This document shows, piece after piece, positions 25,271 through 33,296 of a stretch of DNA of 64,000 bases. How positions within the stretch are numbered: position 1 is the first letter of the stretch; every line of letters begins with the position of its first letter. The stretch comes from Actinomycetota bacterium (lineage in GTDB: Bacteria; Actinomycetota; Thermoleophilia; Gaiellales; Gaiellaceae). The notes beneath the pieces were generated by a model. That model did no database searches and was not told the DNA's origin. It saw only the letters and a list, made by a program, of their open reading frames with translations. The position numbers and the translations under genes were made by a program. Location of the stretch: contig PKYN01000002.1 of the NCBI GenBank assembly GCA_003132665.1, positions 115,457-179,456 on the forward strand, given 5' to 3'.

Positions 25271-25669
25271 TTATTCGGAATTTTGCCCGTCGTATTCCGG
25301 GGAATCTGCTTCGGCCTCGGCCTTGGTCGCGCGCACGACGCCGTCTTTGTGATGAGCCGGCGAGTAGATCGTGTAGAGCTTCAGCGCCTCGCCACCGGAT
25401 GTGTTGACGACGTTGTGCTCGGCTCCGGCCGGGACGACGATCGCCGAGCCGTCCTTCACCTCGTACTCGTTGCCGTCGATGGTGACGCGACCCCGGCCCG
25501 ACTCGAAGCGGAAGAACTGGTCGTTCTCCTCGTGAACCTCCAGGCCGATGTCTTCCTTCGGCGCGAGACTCATCAGAACGAGCTGGCTATGCGCGGCGGT
25601 GTAGAGGACTTTCCGGAAATCATCGTTTTCAAGGGTCAGCTCTTCGATGTTGTCGTTGAATCCCTTCAC
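25271..25669 (-). CDS. Single-domain cupin protein
   Basis: The product has about 132 residues. GTG 25669 is preferred to the track start at 25696 because GGAGG lies 6 bases before it. Cupin motifs are GLEVHEENDQFFRFESGRG and, in the second motif, VVPAGAEHNVVNTSG. They give His-Glu-His metal ligands as in metal-binding cupins. The C-terminus is an acidic, Lys/Glu-rich tail ending in a Gln-Asn-Ser-Glu stretch. The reaction is unknown. It may be an isomerase, dioxygenase or sensor. Confidence 0.85.
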   Translation of the reverse strand: MKGFNDNIEELTLENDDFRKVLYTAAHSQLVLMSLAPKEDIGLEVHEENDQFFRFESGRGRVTIDGNEYEVKDGSAIVVPAGAEHNVVNTSGGEALKLYTIYSPAHHKDGVVRATKAEAEADSPEYDGQNSE

Positions 25670-25761
25670 GGCGTCCTCCGATCGCGTTTCGAACAATGCC
25701 AGCTACAGCCTAAGCAGCCAGTAAGACGCTAGGCCCGCGCTGGATCGGCGCTTCTCGTATC

Positions 25762-26247
25762 TCAGTCGCCCTGCGATGATTTCGAGCCACGTAACAAGTC
25801 CTGTGTGCTCGGCTTACGGTAAAGGGGCCGGCCTGGCCCGAGGCCGGTTCGCGGAGGGTCGGCTACCCGCCGAGTCTTGGCGGCGATCTCGCCGCTCGCG
25901 TTCTCCGCGACGGGCGCCTCGAAGCGCGTCTCCGGCTCCGCGGGCCGATCGCTGACGGCCGGTGCGGATGCGGTGGCAGTCGCTTTGATCACCTCCCCAC
26001 GCTCGACGATCTCGCCCCGCTCGTTCACGCTGAAGTTCTTGGCGATGAAGGCCTCGGCTTTGCTCAGATCCCGGCCGTGCCGCGACAGCTTGACCCGTGC
26101 GGCATCGTTCATGACCACGCGCCCGTCGCGAACTTGGAGCGAGCTGCGGAACCTTCGCGACCCGCGCTTCACGGCCTGGGCCAGCGCGAACAAAAGGCCG
26201 AACGTTACGAGTACGACGATCGACGAGATATCTATTGCGGCGAGCAC
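25762..26247 (-). CDS. Small membrane protein of unknown function
   Basis: The product has about 161 residues with an N-terminal transmembrane helix (ISSIVVLVTFGLLFALAQAV), then a charged soluble part. The middle contains RDGRVVMNDAARVKLSRHGRDLSKAEAFIAKNFSVNERGEIVERGEVI, and the tail is Pro/Ala-rich and disordered. GTG 26247 is taken as start, though the track begins at 26307; neither has a strong ribosome site. No known family is recognised. It is the next gene downstream of clpC on the same strand, but 160 bases away, so not clearly an operon. Confidence 0.6.
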   Translation of the reverse strand: MLAAIDISSIVVLVTFGLLFALAQAVKRGSRRFRSSLQVRDGRVVMNDAARVKLSRHGRDLSKAEAFIAKNFSVNERGEIVERGEVIKATATASAPAVSDRPAEPETRFEAPVAENASGEIAAKTRRVADPPRTGLGPGRPLYRKPSTQDLLRGSKSSQGD

Positions 26248-26414
26248 GGGCTCAGCATAGTCGGGCGACCTTACCGCGCCCGCTCGGCGTTTTCCGGTCG
26301 CGAACACCCGTCGCGAGGCTCTAGGCGACGCTCTATCGCGTCGCTCGGGTTGCGAGAGAGATGTCGCTTGAAACTCGAGCCGGCGACACCCGGCGACATG
26401 ACGATGGCCAAAAG

Positions 26415-29042
26415 CTACTCGTCCTCGGAGCTGGCGCTTGGCTCGGAGGCGGCTTTGTCGGCGCCGTCGTCGGGGACGACGACCTTCTTGGGCTCTTCCT
26501 TCTCGCCGGTTTTCTTCTCGGAGCTCTCGCCGGCGCCATCGTCGGGGACGACGACCTTCTCGGGCTCTTCTTCGAGCACCGGCTCGGCGCCCGGGATGAT
26601 CTTGATGTCGACCTCGTCGGAGGTGTTCTTCTTGCGATCGACGATCAGCGTCGCCCCAGGCATCAGCTCAGCGCCGAGCACGAAGTCGGCCAGCGGATCC
26701 TCTATCAAGCGCTGGATCGCGCGGCGCAGCGGACGAGCGCCCATTGAGGGATCGAAGCCCTGCTCGACCAGCAGGTCCTTGGCCTTGTCGGTCAGCTCGA
26801 TCGTCACCTTGTGCACCGCCATCTGCTCGCGCAGCCGCTTCAGCATCAGGTCGATGATCTGCTTGATCTCGGCCTTCTCGAGCTTGTGGAAGACGATCAC
26901 CTCGTCGATGCGGTTCAGGAGCTCGGGTCGGAAGACCTTCTTCAGCTCGCCTGTGACCCGCGACTTCATCTCGTCGTAGGAGAGGCCGACCTCGTCGTTC
27001 GAGGAGAAGCCGAGCGACTGGTTCTTGGAGATCTGAGCCGCGCCCAGGTTTGAGGTCATGATCACGATCGTGTTGCGGAAGTCGACCTTGCGCCCCTGCG
27101 AGTCGGTCAGCTTACCGTCCTCGAGGATCTGCAGCAGGATGTTGAAGACGTCGGGGTGCGCCTTCTCGACCTCGTCCATGAGCAGCACCGAGTAGGGCTT
27201 GCGTCGCACCGATTCGGTCAGCTGACCGCCCTCGTCGTAACCGACGTAGCCCGGAGGCGAGCCGACCAGCCGCGACACGGAGTGCTTCTCCATGTACTCC
27301 GACATATCGACCTGGATCATGGCCTCCTCGTCGCCGAACAGGAACTCGGCCAGGGTGCGCGCCAGCTCGGTCTTGCCGACGCCCGAGGGCCCCAGGAAGA
27401 TGAACGAGCCGGTCGGGCGCTTGGGATCCTTGATTCCCGCCCGGGCGCGCCGGATCGCCTTGGAGACCGCCTCGATCGCCGGATGCTGGCCGATCACGCG
27501 CTTGTGCAGCTCGTCCTCCATGCGAATGAGCTTCTGCGACTCGGCCTCGGTGAGCTTGAAAACTGGGATGCCGGTCCACATCGAGACGATGTCGGCGATC
27601 TCTTCCTCGCCGATCTCGGGCTGCTCGGCCGCGTCCTCCTCGTCGCGCCAGGATTCTTCGAGCTCTTTGCGCTTCTGGCTCAGCTTGCGCTCCTTGTCCC
27701 TGAGCGCCGCCGCCTTCTCGAACTCCTGGGCCTCGATCGAAGACTCCTTCTCTTTCCGCACCGTCTCGATCTCTTCCTCGAGCTCGCGGTAGCGCGGAGG
27801 CGCGCTCATGGTGCGGATGCGCATGCGCGACGCGGCCTCGTCGATCAGGTCGATGGCCTTGTCGGGCAGGTGGCGATCTTGGATGTAGCGGTCGGCGAGC
27901 TGCGCGGCGGCATCGAGTGCGTCGTCGGAGATCTTGCAGCGGTGGTGCGCCTCGTAGCGGTCGCGCAGACCGCGCAAGATCTGAATCGTATCGTCGACCG
28001 AGGGCTCCTCTACGCGAATCTGCTGGAAGCGCCGTTCCAGTGCCGCGTCGCGCTCCAGGTACTTGCGGTACTCGTCCAGCGTGGTGGCGCCGATCGTCTG
28101 TAGCTCGCCGCGCGACAGCGCCGGCTTGAGGATCGAGGCCGCATCGATCGCGCCCTCGGCCGCACCCGCGCCGACCAGGTTGTGCAGCTCGTCGATGAAG
28201 AGAATGATGTCGCCGCGCTGGCCGATCTCCTTCATGACCTTCTTCAGGCGCTCTTCGAACTCGCCGCGGTACTTCGAGCCGGCCACCAGCGCCGCCAGGT
28301 CGAGCGTGTAGATCTGCTTGTTCTTGAGTAGCTCGGGCACATTGCTCGCGGCGATTCGCTGGGCCAGGCCCTCGACGACCGCCGTCTTGCCCACGCCGGG
28401 CTCGCCGATCAAAACCGGGTTGTTCTTCGTGCGGCGCGACAGGATCTGCATCACGCGCTCGATCTCGGTCTGGCGCCCGACCACGGGATCGAGCTTGCCG
28501 TCGGTGGCCAGCTTGGTCAGGTTGCGCCCGAACTGGTCGAGCAGCTTGGAGCTCTTCGACCTCTCGCCGCCCGCCGCGCCCGCGGCGGCGCCCTGCTGGC
28601 GGCGCCCGGGGCCCGAGAGCATGCGAATGATCTCGTTGCGAATCTTCTCGGCGTCGGCGTCGAAGTCGAGCAGGATGCGCGCCGCCACGCCCTCGTTCTC
28701 GCGCACCAACCCGAGCAGGATGTGCTCGGTGCCGATGTAGTTGTGGCCAAGCGAGAGCGCTTCTCTGAGCGCCAGCTCGAGCACCTTCTTGGCGCGCGGC
28801 GTGAAGGGGATCTGACCGGTCGTAACCTCGTCGCCCTGGCCGACTATGCGGGCGACCTGCGCCCGTACCTCCTCGACGGTGATGTCGAGCGACTCGAGCA
28901 CGCGCGCGGCGAGGCCCTCCTCCTCACGAAGGAGCCCGAGCAGGATGTGCTCGGTACCTATGTAGTTGTGCTTGAGGGCACGAGCCTCGTCCTGCGCAAG
29001 TACGACTACCTGCCTGGCTCGCTCGGTGAATCGCTCGAACAA
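26415..29042 (-). CDS. clpC: ATP-dependent Clp protease ATP-binding subunit ClpC
   Basis: The 875-residue protein has the ClpC layout. The N-terminal Clp_N repeats come first ([28 protein letters not shown]). The first AAA domain has Walker A GEPGVGKT, and a UVR-containing middle region follows. The second AAA domain has [10 protein letters not shown]-terminal D2-small domain closes it. It unfolds substrates for ClpP and is general to Gram-positives. The start is TTG 29042 with AGGGGG about 8 bases upstream. The C-terminus has an unusual acidic extension of about 55 residues in which [13 protein letters not shown] occurs twice. clpP is not in this window. Confidence 0.96.
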   Translation of the reverse strand: MFERFTERARQVVVLAQDEARALKHNYIGTEHILLGLLREEEGLAARVLESLDITVEEVRAQVARIVGQGDEVTTGQIPFTPRAKKVLELALREALSLGHNYIGTEHILLGLVRENEGVAARILLDFDADAEKIRNEIIRMLSGPGRRQQGAAAGAAGGERSKSSKLLDQFGRNLTKLATDGKLDPVVGRQTEIERVMQILSRRTKNNPVLIGEPGVGKTAVVEGLAQRIAASNVPELLKNKQIYTLDLAALVAGSKYRGEFEERLKKVMKEIGQRGDIILFIDELHNLVGAGAAEGAIDAASILKPALSRGELQTIGATTLDEYRKYLERDAALERRFQQIRVEEPSVDDTIQILRGLRDRYEAHHRCKISDDALDAAAQLADRYIQDRHLPDKAIDLIDEAASRMRIRTMSAPPRYRELEEEIETVRKEKESSIEAQEFEKAAALRDKERKLSQKRKELEESWRDEEDAAEQPEIGEEEIADIVSMWTGIPVFKLTEAESQKLIRMEDELHKRVIGQHPAIEAVSKAIRRARAGIKDPKRPTGSFIFLGPSGVGKTELARTLAEFLFGDEEAMIQVDMSEYMEKHSVSRLVGSPPGYVGYDEGGQLTESVRRKPYSVLLMDEVEKAHPDVFNILLQILEDGKLTDSQGRKVDFRNTIVIMTSNLGAAQISKNQSLGFSSNDEVGLSYDEMKSRVTGELKKVFRPELLNRIDEVIVFHKLEKAEIKQIIDLMLKRLREQMAVHKVTIELTDKAKDLLVEQGFDPSMGARPLRRAIQRLIEDPLADFVLGAELMPGATLIVDRKKNTSDEVDIKIIPGAEPVLEEEPEKVVVPDDGAGESSEKKTGEKEEPKKVVVPDDGADKAASEPSASSEDE
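26455..26590 (-). repeat. Duplicated segment in the acidic tail of ClpC
   Basis: The DNA for [17 protein letters not shown] and [17 protein letters not shown] are close copies about 75 bases apart (the shared core is GTCGGGGACGACGACCTTC on the plus strand). This is an internal duplication in the disordered C-terminal tail. Confidence 0.85.
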
Positions 29043-29296
29043 CCCTCTGACCCCCTTTCTCCGTCGACTGGCCCGGGGTCTTTGCCGCGTGGCTCAGGTC
29101 AACCCCATATTAGCTGAGGGTCACCTGCCCGAATCGAGGCCCTTGTATGCCTCGGTGGCGGGCACTCACGACCCTCGGCGCTGCGCCGGATTTTCGTTTA
29201 GGACCTTATCGACCGGTGTAACGCAACCGATAGCCATTTTAGTCTCGAACGGGTGCCCGCCGCCTAAGCGGGACGCCGCGTCGGCGGCGCGCTGAC
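29043..29296. promoter_or_regulatory. Divergent region between clpC and the orphan sensor gene
   Basis: About 250 bases between the TTG start of clpC and the ATG of the membrane sensor; both promoters must lie here. I see TATCG...CGATA half-sites near 29207-29234 but no clear promoter boxes or CtsR-like direct repeats. Confidence 0.35.
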
Positions 29297-30388
29297 ATGG
29301 AGCGAACTCGTAAACTAAACAGGATGCTCGTTGCGGCAAGTCCGAGCAAACACCTGGCGGCGCGGATCGCCGGAACGTTAACGGCGGGGCTGGGAGTGGC
29401 CGTTCTCGTCGGCTGGGCTCTCGACCTGAGCGCGCTCAAGCGGGTCTGGCCGGGCGTCCCCCCGACCAAGACAAATGCCGCGATCATGCTCGTCATCGCC
29501 GGTGTTGGGCTCGCCGTCGTCGCCCGGGCCGTGCCGAAGCGTCGCGAGCGCCTGATCGCCGGCGCCGCCGGGGCGTTCTGCGTCGCGCTTTCGGCGCTCA
29601 CTCTGTTCGAATACTGGCACTCGCTCGGCATCGACGAGTTGCTCTTCCGCGACACGACGGGCAGCGCCTTGCCCGGTCGCCCGTCGCCCCATGCCGCTAT
29701 CGGCCTCCTGCTTGCGGGAATCAACCTGATTTTGATCGCCGGCCTTAGGGCCAGACACGTACGCGCAGCGGCCTGGGTCAACAACACTCTCGCGATCGTT
29801 GTGGCGGCGGGCGTCGTCGGCTACGCCTACTCCGTCGATTACCTGCGCGGCTTCTCTTCGGTCAACGGCATCGGTGTGGTGGCTCTGGTCGCGCTCGCGC
29901 TCCTGGTCATCGGGCTGGCGCTGCTCGATTCCGAGGCGACCTGGCTGGCGGTCTTCATCTCACCCGGCGCAGGCGGAAGGATGGCGCGCAGGTTCGCGCC
30001 GCTCATCCTGCTCTCTCCGATCCTGATCGGAGTTCAGACCGCCCTCTACGACCACCCGGTCGGTCACGCGATCGCCGCTGTCGTCGTGACCGCCGCGATC
30101 GTGATGACGCTGATCACCGGGGCCTCCGCGCTCAATAGAGCCGAAGCGCAGCGAAAGACGCTCAGCGGTTTGCTACCGATCTGCTCTCACTGCAAGCGCA
30201 TCCGCGACGACGCGGGCTACTGGAGTCAGGTCGAGTCCTACGTCGCGAAGTACTCCGAGGCGGAGTTCAGCCACAGCCTCTGCCCGAGCTGCCTGCTCGA
30301 GCACTACCCCGAGCACGCCGAAACGATCGTTAGCGAGCTCGAGCGGAGCGGCCTGGCGTCCGGCGTCGAAGACGCAGTCCGAGAGTAA
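29297..30388 (+). CDS. Membrane sensor-like protein with orphan C-terminal CxxC zinc module
   Basis: This 363-residue protein has several membrane segments, as in MASE-type sensor domains. It ends with a cytoplasmic module GLLPICSHCKRIRDDAGYWSQVESYVAKYSEAEFSHSLCPSCL. That block, two CxxC motifs around YWxQVExY, is familiar from the ends of PAS-type sensors and diguanylate cyclases, where it follows or precedes the catalytic domain. Here no kinase, GGDEF or receiver domain is present. It may act as an adaptor or signalling membrane protein working with a partner elsewhere. The region before the Cys module is a short linker (ASALNRAEAQRKTL). Confidence 0.75.
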   Translation: MERTRKLNRMLVAASPSKHLAARIAGTLTAGLGVAVLVGWALDLSALKRVWPGVPPTKTNAAIMLVIAGVGLAVVARAVPKRRERLIAGAAGAFCVALSALTLFEYWHSLGIDELLFRDTTGSALPGRPSPHAAIGLLLAGINLILIAGLRARHVRAAAWVNNTLAIVVAAGVVGYAYSVDYLRGFSSVNGIGVVALVALALLVIGLALLDSEATWLAVFISPGAGGRMARRFAPLILLSPILIGVQTALYDHPVGHAIAAVVVTAAIVMTLITGASALNRAEAQRKTLSGLLPICSHCKRIRDDAGYWSQVESYVAKYSEAEFSHSLCPSCLLEHYPEHAETIVSELERSGLASGVEDAVRE

Positions 30389-30431
30389 GCGGCAAGAAAT
30401 CCGTCGCGGCGGGTGCGCTATACGCTCGCCC

Positions 30432-31895
30432 TCAGGCGGGCTGTTTGAAGTCGACGGCCGCTCGGACGGTGCGCAGAAGTATCTTCACGTCCAGCCAGAG
30501 CGACCAGTTCTCGATGTAGTAGTTGTCCCACTCGACTCGATCCGAGAGATTCCTCTCGGCGAATCGGTCGTCTCCTCGACCGATTCCGTGAATCTGAGCC
30601 CAGCCTGTGATTCCGGACTTGGCCCGGTGACGATCCTGGTAGCGATAGATGTTCTGCTCGAAGATCTCGACGAGCTCCGGTCGTTCCGGCCGGGGCCCGA
30701 TCAGACTCATGTCGCCTCGCAGCACGTTCAGCAACTGCGGGAATTCGTCGATCGACAGGCTGCGAAGCAAGCCGCCGAATCGAGTCACCCGCTCGGCGTC
30801 GGCGCTTGCATTTACGCGCGGATCCTCGACCGGCTGCATCGAGCGGAACTTGAACACCTCGAACGTCCGCCCGTCGCGACCGACGCGAAGCTGGCGGAAG
30901 AACACCGGCTTTCCGAGCGAGAGATAGACGCCTATCGCCGAGACGAGCATGAGCGGCGACAGGACAATCAGCATCAGCAGGGCCACAACGCGGTCGACCG
31001 CGTACTTCACGGCGAACTGCCAGCCCTTCGGGTTTCTCGGATGCGACGTCACAAGCGGAAGCCCGCCCAGATGGTCGATCGTCATCCGCTCGGTCATCTT
31101 CTCGAACAGCCGCGGCACCAGCGAAACGCCGACCCCGATCTCCTCGCAGCGCTTGACCATGCGCAGGAGAACGTCGTTCGGCGCGGTCGAAAAGGTGACG
31201 ATCACCTGGCCGACGTGATAGTCGCGCACGACCTGCTCGAAGTCCCAGCTCGCTCCGAGCACCGGTAGCCGCGAGATCGCGGAGCCGTCCAGGCGCGGTT
31301 CTTTGTCGAGGAATCCGATCGGGCGCAGGCCAAGCTCCGGGTGCTCGAGCAGGCGCTGCGCGGCGACGTGCCCGACCTTCCCGGCGCCGATGATCAGCGT
31401 CGGCACGGAATCGCCGGAACGGCGCGCATGGCTCTGGCTGAGATCGAGCCCGGCTCGCCCGGCGGCCAGATAGACGCCGGCGAAGACCGCCAGTCGCAAA
31501 GTCTCGGCCGCCGTGTACGACGGAGCCGCGTAGAACATGACTCGTAGCGTGACGACCACCATCGTCGCCAGACCGACGGCAATCACGAGCGAGCGCAGGT
31601 CGTCGAGGAAATCCACCATCAGGCGCCGCGAGTACGCGCCACGCGAAGTGAAAACGGCCAAAGCGGCGGCCGCGAAGACCATCGGCCACAGAGCGCCGCT
31701 CTTGTGCACGTGCGCGGCGGGAGAAGCCATGTTGGAGGCGGCGATCGCCAGCCCGAGCAAGAAGACGTCGAGCCCGAAACGGCTCAGACGCCAGAAGCGA
31801 TCGCTACGCCCGACAGCGCCGGCCTGCGCGCGAGCACCGAGCTTGAGATCATCGACCGTACCCAGAACGGAGGGATGGAAGGCCGTATCGGTCAT
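30432..31895 (-). CDS. Exopolysaccharide polyprenyl-phosphate sugar phosphotransferase (WbaP/WcaJ type)
   Basis: The product has 487 residues. An N-terminal membrane part has several helices, followed by a Rossmann-like CoA-binding fold (PTLIIGAGKVGHVAAQRLLEH). The C-terminal catalytic domain has FEVFKFRSM, SIDEFPQLLNVLRGDMSLIGPRPERPE and the KSGITGWAQIHG loop. It starts glycan assembly by moving a sugar-1-phosphate onto undecaprenyl phosphate. This is the initiating enzyme of the exopolysaccharide locus. The sugar (glucose or galactose) is not certain. Confidence 0.93.
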   Translation of the reverse strand: MTDTAFHPSVLGTVDDLKLGARAQAGAVGRSDRFWRLSRFGLDVFLLGLAIAASNMASPAAHVHKSGALWPMVFAAAALAVFTSRGAYSRRLMVDFLDDLRSLVIAVGLATMVVVTLRVMFYAAPSYTAAETLRLAVFAGVYLAAGRAGLDLSQSHARRSGDSVPTLIIGAGKVGHVAAQRLLEHPELGLRPIGFLDKEPRLDGSAISRLPVLGASWDFEQVVRDYHVGQVIVTFSTAPNDVLLRMVKRCEEIGVGVSLVPRLFEKMTERMTIDHLGGLPLVTSHPRNPKGWQFAVKYAVDRVVALLMLIVLSPLMLVSAIGVYLSLGKPVFFRQLRVGRDGRTFEVFKFRSMQPVEDPRVNASADAERVTRFGGLLRSLSIDEFPQLLNVLRGDMSLIGPRPERPELVEIFEQNIYRYQDRHRAKSGITGWAQIHGIGRGDDRFAERNLSDRVEWDNYYIENWSLWLDVKILLRTVRAAVDFKQPA

Positions 31896-32240
31896 GACGC
31901 CATTTGTCTGTTTGCAGTGGGGGGAAGTGCAGTTCGAAATTGCACGTCGATCGTTTCTAACTCTGCTCTATGACGAGCAGCGCTAAACATGAGCGCGCGG
32001 CCAGGGTGACGCGCGAAGGGGGGATATACGCATTCAGCCTTTCCTCGCGAAGAAAAGCAAGCCCTCGGGCACGATTGTTTCGAGCTCGAGGGTAGGGGCT
32101 CGCCTACAGATTAACCGGAAAATGCGAGTTTTGGGAAGAAATTTATCGACTACTTATCGGCCAGGCGGCGAGTGCCTAGCTGATCCGGCCCCTCCGGCGG
32201 CGCGCTCGGACGACGGAGCGAGCACGCCTCACTACCGGCG
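31896..32240. other. Intergenic stretch upstream of the initiating transferase
   Basis: About 345 bases with no convincing ORF. It is more AT-rich than its neighbours. There is a short inverted repeat GTGCA...TGCAC at 31927-31945, close to the gene start, that could be an operator. No RNA gene seen. Confidence 0.4.
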
Positions 32241-33287
32241 CTAGCCGCGTCGTCTGAACCATGAACGCGCAGCGGCGGCCGCGGGCACTGCGAATCTGAT
32301 CGCCGTCGCGGCCAGCGTCGGCGAAGACACGGCCAGCTGGAAGCGCTCAGATGGGACGCCGCCGAGCTCACGCTTATATCGATACTCCCCGGGGCCAAGG
32401 TCGACGCGGCGAAAGCCGTCCGCGATCGCGCACCGGATTAGACCGAGCATGAGAACAATCCCGGGGCTGAGGCCGGGCTCGGTCGTATCGACGCCCGAGT
32501 TGTAGGCGTACAGCGTGTCGCCGTACTCGAGGCCCGCGATCACGCCCAACGTCCGCTCACCGATCGCCAGCTCGAGCAAGGCGAGCTTCATCGCCGAGGC
32601 ATCGACAAGGCTCGCCAGCATACGCACTAGACGGGAGTCGACCTGCGGATGGCTTTCGTTCCTGCTCTCGGCGCGAATCCGGTGTAGCCGCGCCAACTCG
32701 CCCAGCGCTCGCTCGGCGTCGAGCGGACGGCGCAACTCCAGGCCTCTCATCTCGAGCACTCGTAGCTTCCGCCTCATCTCCTTCTCACAGTGCCGCGATC
32801 TGGCCGCGAGATAGGCGTCGAAAGAGTCGGGCAGATCGACGACGGCGACAGGGGCGGCAACCAGCCGCGCCGAAGGAAGGCCCGCCGCCGCCGCGCTCAC
32901 ACCTTCGCCGACCAGCGTCGACCAGTCGCGGCGGTGCTCGGTAAGCCAGCTGCCAAGGGCGTGCCAGGAGCGGCCTTCGACCTCGGTCGCGCAGAGCAAG
33001 CCGCGCTGCGATGTCACCGGGGCGCCGGCGAAATACCAGCGACCGTGACCGCCTTGCTCGAGCAGTCCGAGCGCCGTCGTCGTACCGTCCGCCTCGCCGG
33101 CCCGGACGAGCGCGACCCTCTTCGGCTCGTAGACGCTCAGCCAGGCGGAAAGCCAATCGTGGCTGAGAAACGGCGTCGCCTCGGCCGAACGGCTTTCGAG
33201 CAGGCGCCACTCGTCCTCGCAATCGGCGAAATCGGCGTTTTCGAGGGCGATCACCTCCAGTCCTGGCGTTGAAACGCTGAGAGCCAT
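32241..33287 (-). CDS. BioF2/CelD-like GNAT acetyltransferase, likely polysaccharide-modifying
   Basis: The 348-residue protein shows the Acetyltransf_6 (BioF2/CelD/BcsL) pattern. FDAYLAARSRHCEKEMRRKLRVLEMRGLE is the typical helical segment. YAYNSGVDTTEPGLSPGIVLMLGLIRCAI and RRVDLGPGEYRYKRELGG are the second GNAT half. Such enzymes often acetylate secreted glycans or lipids in polysaccharide loci. It sits between the initiating transferase and the Ig-repeat gene on the same strand. The acetyl acceptor is unknown. Confidence 0.8.
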   Translation of the reverse strand: MALSVSTPGLEVIALENADFADCEDEWRLLESRSAEATPFLSHDWLSAWLSVYEPKRVALVRAGEADGTTTALGLLEQGGHGRWYFAGAPVTSQRGLLCATEVEGRSWHALGSWLTEHRRDWSTLVGEGVSAAAAGLPSARLVAAPVAVVDLPDSFDAYLAARSRHCEKEMRRKLRVLEMRGLELRRPLDAERALGELARLHRIRAESRNESHPQVDSRLVRMLASLVDASAMKLALLELAIGERTLGVIAGLEYGDTLYAYNSGVDTTEPGLSPGIVLMLGLIRCAIADGFRRVDLGPGEYRYKRELGGVPSERFQLAVSSPTLAATAIRFAVPAAAAARSWFRRRG

Positions 33288-33296
33288 CGCTTCGGG

